Shown here: positions 4,898 to 7,325 of the stretch, in pieces
How the letters are laid out: every line of letters starts with the position of its first letter
How positions within the stretch are numbered: position 1 is the stretch's first letter
Source: Anaerolineae bacterium
GTDB lineage: Bacteria > Chloroflexota > Anaerolineae > Anaerolineales > Villigracilaceae
Length of the DNA stretch: 7,325 bases
Assembly: GCA_003158885.1 (NCBI GenBank)
Contig: PMLN01000082.1
Coordinates: 1 to 7,325, forward strand
Reading direction: 5' to 3'
The notes under the pieces: generated by a model
Database searches by the model: none
What the model saw: only the letters and a program-made list of their open reading frames with translations
Told to the model about the DNA's origin: nothing
Translations under genes and position numbers: made by a program

Positions 4898-4945
4898 GAC
4901 CTGATTTTTGTCAATCGAATGCGTTTTTGAAACCAAAAATCAGTC
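4898..4945. repeat. AT-rich inverted repeat at the end of the minus-strand ORF
   Basis: CTGATTTTTG (4901-4910) is perfectly complementary to CAAAAATCAG (4934-4943). With a bulged C at 4900, GA at 4898-4899 also pairs with TC at 4944-4945. The 23-base loop contains a further GTTTTTG. It covers the TGA (4942-4940) of the minus-strand ORF at 4940-5149 and, read on the minus strand, is followed by GTCTTTAAT. It could be a weak terminator for that ORF. Confidence 0.4.
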
Positions 4946-5149
4946 CGGTTCTTCGTGAGTCTTGGTGATCCAGCCAAATAGAACGGTGGCTGTGCCCGAA
5001 ATTGCAAACAAAAAGGGAAAGTGATATCTTGTGGCGATTTTCACAACCGGCTCCCAAAATATTGACGGCCACCCTGAAATAAATGCAAGACTTCCGAAGT
5101 CTTTGAAAGTCTGATACAATACGACCCGCACGCCGACACTTCGAAGCAT
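4940..5149 (-). CDS. Possible small membrane-protein ORF or C-terminal remnant (69 codons)
   Basis: The minus-strand frame from ATG 5149 to TGA 4942-4940 encodes 69 residues. The second half (residues about 41-61, RYHFPFLFAISGTATVLFGWI) looks like a transmembrane segment followed by a short charged tail ending EEPD, as at the end of many membrane proteins. Against a real gene of this length, no Shine-Dalgarno sequence precedes the ATG, and codons 16-21 (FKDFGS) are simply the translation of the AAGACTTCGGAAGTCTT palindrome that also occurs elsewhere in the window. It may be a membrane-protein fragment onto which a repeat has been joined, or chance. I recognise no family. Confidence 0.22.
   Translation of the reverse strand: MLRSVGVRVVLYQTFKDFGSLAFISGWPSIFWEPVVKIATRYHFPFLFAISGTATVLFGWITKTHEEPD
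5087..5103. repeat. 17-base palindrome AAGACTTC-C-GAAGTCTT
   Basis: Two 8-base arms (5087-5094 and 5096-5103) mirror each other around a single C. Its first 12 bases occur in reverse complement at 1527-1538, in another intergenic gap. The stem has no room for a loop, so it would act as DNA or fold through the neighbouring AAGTC (5107-5111). Confidence 0.6.
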
Positions 5150-5153
5150 TTGG

Positions 5154-5185
5154 AAACCCTCGGCCTCCCCGTCGGGGGTTTTTGT
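5154..5185 (+). terminator. Intrinsic terminator upstream of typA
   Basis: AAACCCTCG (5154-5162) pairs with CGGGGGTTT (5173-5181), 9 bp with one T-G pair, and a run of five T ends at 5183. No plus-strand gene is seen directly upstream for it to terminate. It therefore either ends a short transcript from an uncertain promoter (TACAAT at 5115-5120, no good -35) or acts as an attenuator in the typA leader, or it is the remaining end of a lost gene. Confidence 0.7.
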
Positions 5186-5193
5186 GTGTCTTA

Positions 5194-5291
5194 GACCGTG
5201 GACGGCGGACGATAGATGGTAATCAAAACACGGTCTTCGGTCTACCGTCCATCGTCCAAACCAGAATGCCGAATACCGAATACCGAGTATC
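5194..5291. repeat. Heptanucleotide array, 14 units, abutting the typA start
   Basis: The 98 bases 5194-5291 divide into fourteen 7-base units in one register. The first four are GA(C/T)-led (GACCGTG, GACGGCG and so on), then comes a spacer unit ATCAAAA (5222). Four units of the reverse-complement type follow (CACGGTC, TTCGGTC, TACCGTC, CATCGTC at 5229-5256), then a unit CAAACCA, then GAATGCC, GAATACC twice, and GAGTATC. The two halves fold on each other: 5207-5221 pairs with 5243-5257 with one mismatch and one G-T pair. The array ends one base before the typA ATG. Confidence 0.8.
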
Positions 5292-5292
5292 T

Positions 5293-7149
5293 ATGTTAAT
5301 CGAACGAACCGACCTCCGTAATATCGCCATCATTGCGCACGTGGACCACGGCAAGACCACGCTCGTGGATTTTCTACTGCGCCAGGCTCATACCTTCCGC
5401 GAGAACCAGCAGGTTGCCGAGCGCGTCATGGATTCCAACGATCTCGAACGCGAACGCGGCATCACCATCCTTGCCAAGAACACCGCCATCAACATCGTTG
5501 ATCCGCAAACGGAACAACCCGTCAAGATCAATATTGTGGATACACCCGGCCACGCCGATTTCGGCGGCGAGGTCGAGCGTGTCATGAACATGGTGGATGG
5601 CGTTCTTCTGCTGGTGGATGCCGCCGAAGGCCCCATGCCGCAGACGCGCTTCGTGTTGAAAAAAGCCCTTCAGATGGGACACAAAGCCATTGTGGTCATC
5701 AACAAAGTGGATCGCAAGGATGCCGAACCGGCGCGCGTGCTCAACGAAACCTTCGACCTGTTTATCGAACTCGGCGCAACAGATCGTCAGGCGGACTTCC
5801 CGGTGATCTATGCCCAGGCTACCGCCGGTCGCGCCGGCCTCACTCCGGACCTCGGGCCGGATTTGCAGCCCTTATTCGATGCCATCCTGCGGGAAATTCC
5901 CGCCCCAAAAGTTGACCCCGATGCGCCTTTGCAAATGCTGGTGACGACTCTCGGTTATGACGACTATCGCGGCGTCACTGCCGTTGGACGCGTCTTTGCG
6001 GGCAAGATCACGGCCGGACAAAAACTTGTACGTCTCAAGGTGGATGGAACAAATCTTCCAGAGTCGGTGCGCTACCTTTATACCTTCCAGGGTTTGAACA
6101 AAGTGGAAGTGCAGGAAGCCAGCGCGGGAGAGATCGTTTCACTGGCCGGTCTAGAAGGCATTGCCATCGGCGAGACGCTGGCTGATCCGGCCAACCCTGT
6201 TGCATTGCCAACTATCAAAGTGGAAGAACCGACCGTGCGCATGACGTTCGGTGTCAACACATCGCCGTTCTCCGGCCGGGAAGGCAAGTGGAGCACCTCG
6301 CGTAAACTGCGCGAACGTCTTTTCGATGAACTGCGTACCAATGTTGCCTTACGCGTCGAAGAAACAGAATCAGCGGAAACGTTTTTGGTTTCAGGCCGCG
6401 GTGAGCTGCATTTGGGCATTCTGATTGAAACGATGCGCCGCGAAGGCTATGAGTTTATGGTGTCGCGTCCCGAAGTGATTTTTCATAAAGCCGACGATGG
6501 TTCGCTGCTGGAACCTTATGAAGAAGTTCACATCGAGACCAGCAATGAAACCGTCGGTGTGGTGGTGGAAATGCTTGGGGCGCGGCGCGGACAAATGACG
6601 GAGATGCACGACACAGGTCAGAACACGACGCGCATGGTCTACATCGCACCGACGCGCGGTCTGCTCGGATTCCGTTATCAATTTCTTACCTCCACGCGCG
6701 GCGCGGGTGTGATGCACACGGTTTTTAATGGATATGATGAGATGGCCGGGCCGATGTCGACCCGCACGACCGGCTCTATTGTTGCCATGGAAGCGGGTGA
6801 TACCACGGCTTATGCGTTGAAGTCTGCCGAGGATCGCGGCACCTTATTTTATGGCCCCGGCGTTGCAGTCTATGGAGGCATGGTGGTGGGCGAGAACAGC
6901 CGCGGGCAGGATATTCCGATCAACGTCTGCCGCAAGAAACATCTGACCAATGTCCGTTCGTCGCATGGCGATATGGAGATCCGCCTCACGCCTCCGCGGC
7001 AAATGAGCCTCGACGAAGCGGTTGAATATTTGACGGATGATGAACTGCTCGAAGTGACGCCGCTTTCGTATCGCATCCGCAAGCGCATCCTCGATACATC
7101 AGAGCGCGGCAAGCAAACGAAAAAAGCCAAAGAATTATTGGAAGAATAA
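5293..7149 (+). CDS. typA: Translational GTPase TypA/BipA
   Basis: ATG 5293 gives 618 residues, close to the usual 605-615, starting MLIERTDLRNIAIIAHVDHG as the family does. Longer in-frame starts (GTG 5182, ATG 5266) would translate terminator and repeat sequence and are rejected. G-domain motifs are complete: AHVDHGKT (15-22), RGITI (55-59), DTPGH (83-87), NKVD (137-140) and AQA at the G5 position (175-177). Then follow domain II (about 212-305), the EF-G-like domain III (about 312-390, SGRGELHLGILIE), domain V (about 396-480) and the TypA-specific C-terminal domain with KKHLTNVRSS (548-557). TypA binds the 70S ribosome in the EF-G site and supports ribosome assembly and growth under stress such as cold. 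There is no Shine-Dalgarno sequence before the ATG; the leader is the heptamer array. A terminator 8 bases after the stop indicates a monocistronic gene. Confidence 0.97.
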   Translation: MLIERTDLRNIAIIAHVDHGKTTLVDFLLRQAHTFRENQQVAERVMDSNDLERERGITILAKNTAINIVDPQTEQPVKINIVDTPGHADFGGEVERVMNMVDGVLLLVDAAEGPMPQTRFVLKKALQMGHKAIVVINKVDRKDAEPARVLNETFDLFIELGATDRQADFPVIYAQATAGRAGLTPDLGPDLQPLFDAILREIPAPKVDPDAPLQMLVTTLGYDDYRGVTAVGRVFAGKITAGQKLVRLKVDGTNLPESVRYLYTFQGLNKVEVQEASAGEIVSLAGLEGIAIGETLADPANPVALPTIKVEEPTVRMTFGVNTSPFSGREGKWSTSRKLRERLFDELRTNVALRVEETESAETFLVSGRGELHLGILIETMRREGYEFMVSRPEVIFHKADDGSLLEPYEEVHIETSNETVGVVVEMLGARRGQMTEMHDTGQNTTRMVYIAPTRGLLGFRYQFLTSTRGAGVMHTVFNGYDEMAGPMSTRTTGSIVAMEAGDTTAYALKSAEDRGTLFYGPGVAVYGGMVVGENSRGQDIPINVCRKKHLTNVRSSHGDMEIRLTPPRQMSLDEAVEYLTDDELLEVTPLSYRIRKRILDTSERGKQTKKAKELLEE

Positions 7150-7156
7150 AAAACGG

Positions 7157-7190
7157 ACCGGATTTCAAGGCGAAATCCGGTTTTTTCTTT
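7157..7190 (+). terminator. Intrinsic terminator of typA
   Basis: ACCGGATTTC (7157-7166) pairs perfectly with GAAATCCGGT (7172-7181) around AAGGC, and TTTTTTCTTT follows at 7181-7190. It starts eight bases after the typA stop codon. Confidence 0.93.
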
Positions 7191-7211
7191 AATCACTTGC
7201 CCTGCGCAAAA

Positions 7212-7265
7212 CGTCCCGAAGGTTTTTGTGATTCGAGCTGGTTTTTTGCACCAACCTTCGGGACG
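7212..7265 (-). terminator. 13-bp inverted repeat, probable minus-strand terminator
   Basis: CGTCCCGAAGGTT (7212-7224) is perfectly complementary to AACCTTCGGGACG (7253-7265); GTG 7228-7230 with CAC 7249-7251 can extend the stem past a small internal loop. On the minus strand the stem is followed directly by TTTTGCG (7211-7205). It would suit a gene arriving from the right edge, convergent with typA. The arms also resemble dispersed palindromes, so a repeat-family origin is possible. Confidence 0.5.
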
Positions 7266-7279
7266 GTGCGTAACATCAG

Positions 7280-7324
7280 TTATAAATTTAAAAGCAGGCG
7301 CACTTCCTTTTGCACGATGACCAG
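7280..7324 (-). CDS. Possible 3' end of a convergent gene cut by the window edge
   Basis: Reading in from the right edge on the minus strand, the frame starting at 7324 gives LVIVQKEVRLLLNL and then TAA at 7282-7280. The composition is protein-like, and the stop is followed by the minus-strand hairpin at 7265-7212, as expected for a gene end. Fourteen codons are too few to name a family or exclude chance. Confidence 0.3.
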   Translation of the reverse strand: MVIVQKEVRLLLNL

Positions 7325-7325
7325 C

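Noticed and set aside
4366..4930. Several overlapping plus-strand ORFs of 70-150 codons
   Set aside because: They read through the terminator at 4492-4530 and the CTTTGCG/ATCCG repeats, giving repetitive arginine/phenylalanine-rich translations without family features.
5182..5292. N-terminal extension of TypA from GTG 5182 or ATG 5266
   Set aside because: The extension would translate terminator and heptamer-repeat sequence, has no ribosome-binding site, and family proteins begin at about MLIERTDLRN.

Overview
The window looks like a chromosomal segment of a Chloroflexota bacterium, probably Anaerolineae-like. This is an inference from the flavour of the proteins (GyrI-like, YjbQ-type, small PspC, TypA) and from the density of short interspersed repeats between genes. 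No rRNA or tRNA is present to settle it. I see no CRISPR array, transposase or phage gene.

Layout. Bases 1-1463 hold a compact plus-strand cluster: a GyrI-like protein running in from the left edge, a YjbQ-family enzyme, a 51-residue cysteine/histidine zinc-binding protein, and a small PspC membrane protein. Spacing is tight (3 bases, 1 base, 37 bases), so they are probably one operon. Bases 1464-1818 are a gap with an inverted repeat, an AT-rich stretch and what looks like a frameshifted gene remnant on the minus strand. Bases 1819-3009 encode a fold-type-I PLP aminotransferase. Bases 3051-3250 carry a strong promoter followed by a highly structured stretch that ends in a terminator-like hairpin; it is a good candidate for an independent small RNA or peptide gene.

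Bases 3305-4474 hold two divergent genes with odd N-termini. One is a minus-strand thioredoxin-fold protein without a CXXC motif, whose coding frame contains 15 heptanucleotide repeats. The other is a plus-strand Ser/Pro-linker protein lacking any signal peptide. Between them lie about 115 bases with overlapping hairpins, so a rearrangement is likely. Bases 4531-5180 are a repeat-rich gap with at most one small membrane ORF. Bases 5293-7149 encode the translational GTPase TypA/BipA, preceded by an intrinsic terminator and a second heptanucleotide array of 14 units ending one base before the chosen ATG. Beyond typA there is an intrinsic terminator, a long inverted repeat that can terminate the opposite strand, and possibly the last codons of a convergent minus-strand gene.

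The conserved genes are ordinary. The unusual content is between and inside them: two heptamer arrays, a nonamer-repeat zone, an AAGACTTCCGAA palindrome family, and the 3051-3250 transcript candidate with competing pairings around a near-perfect Shine-Dalgarno sequence.
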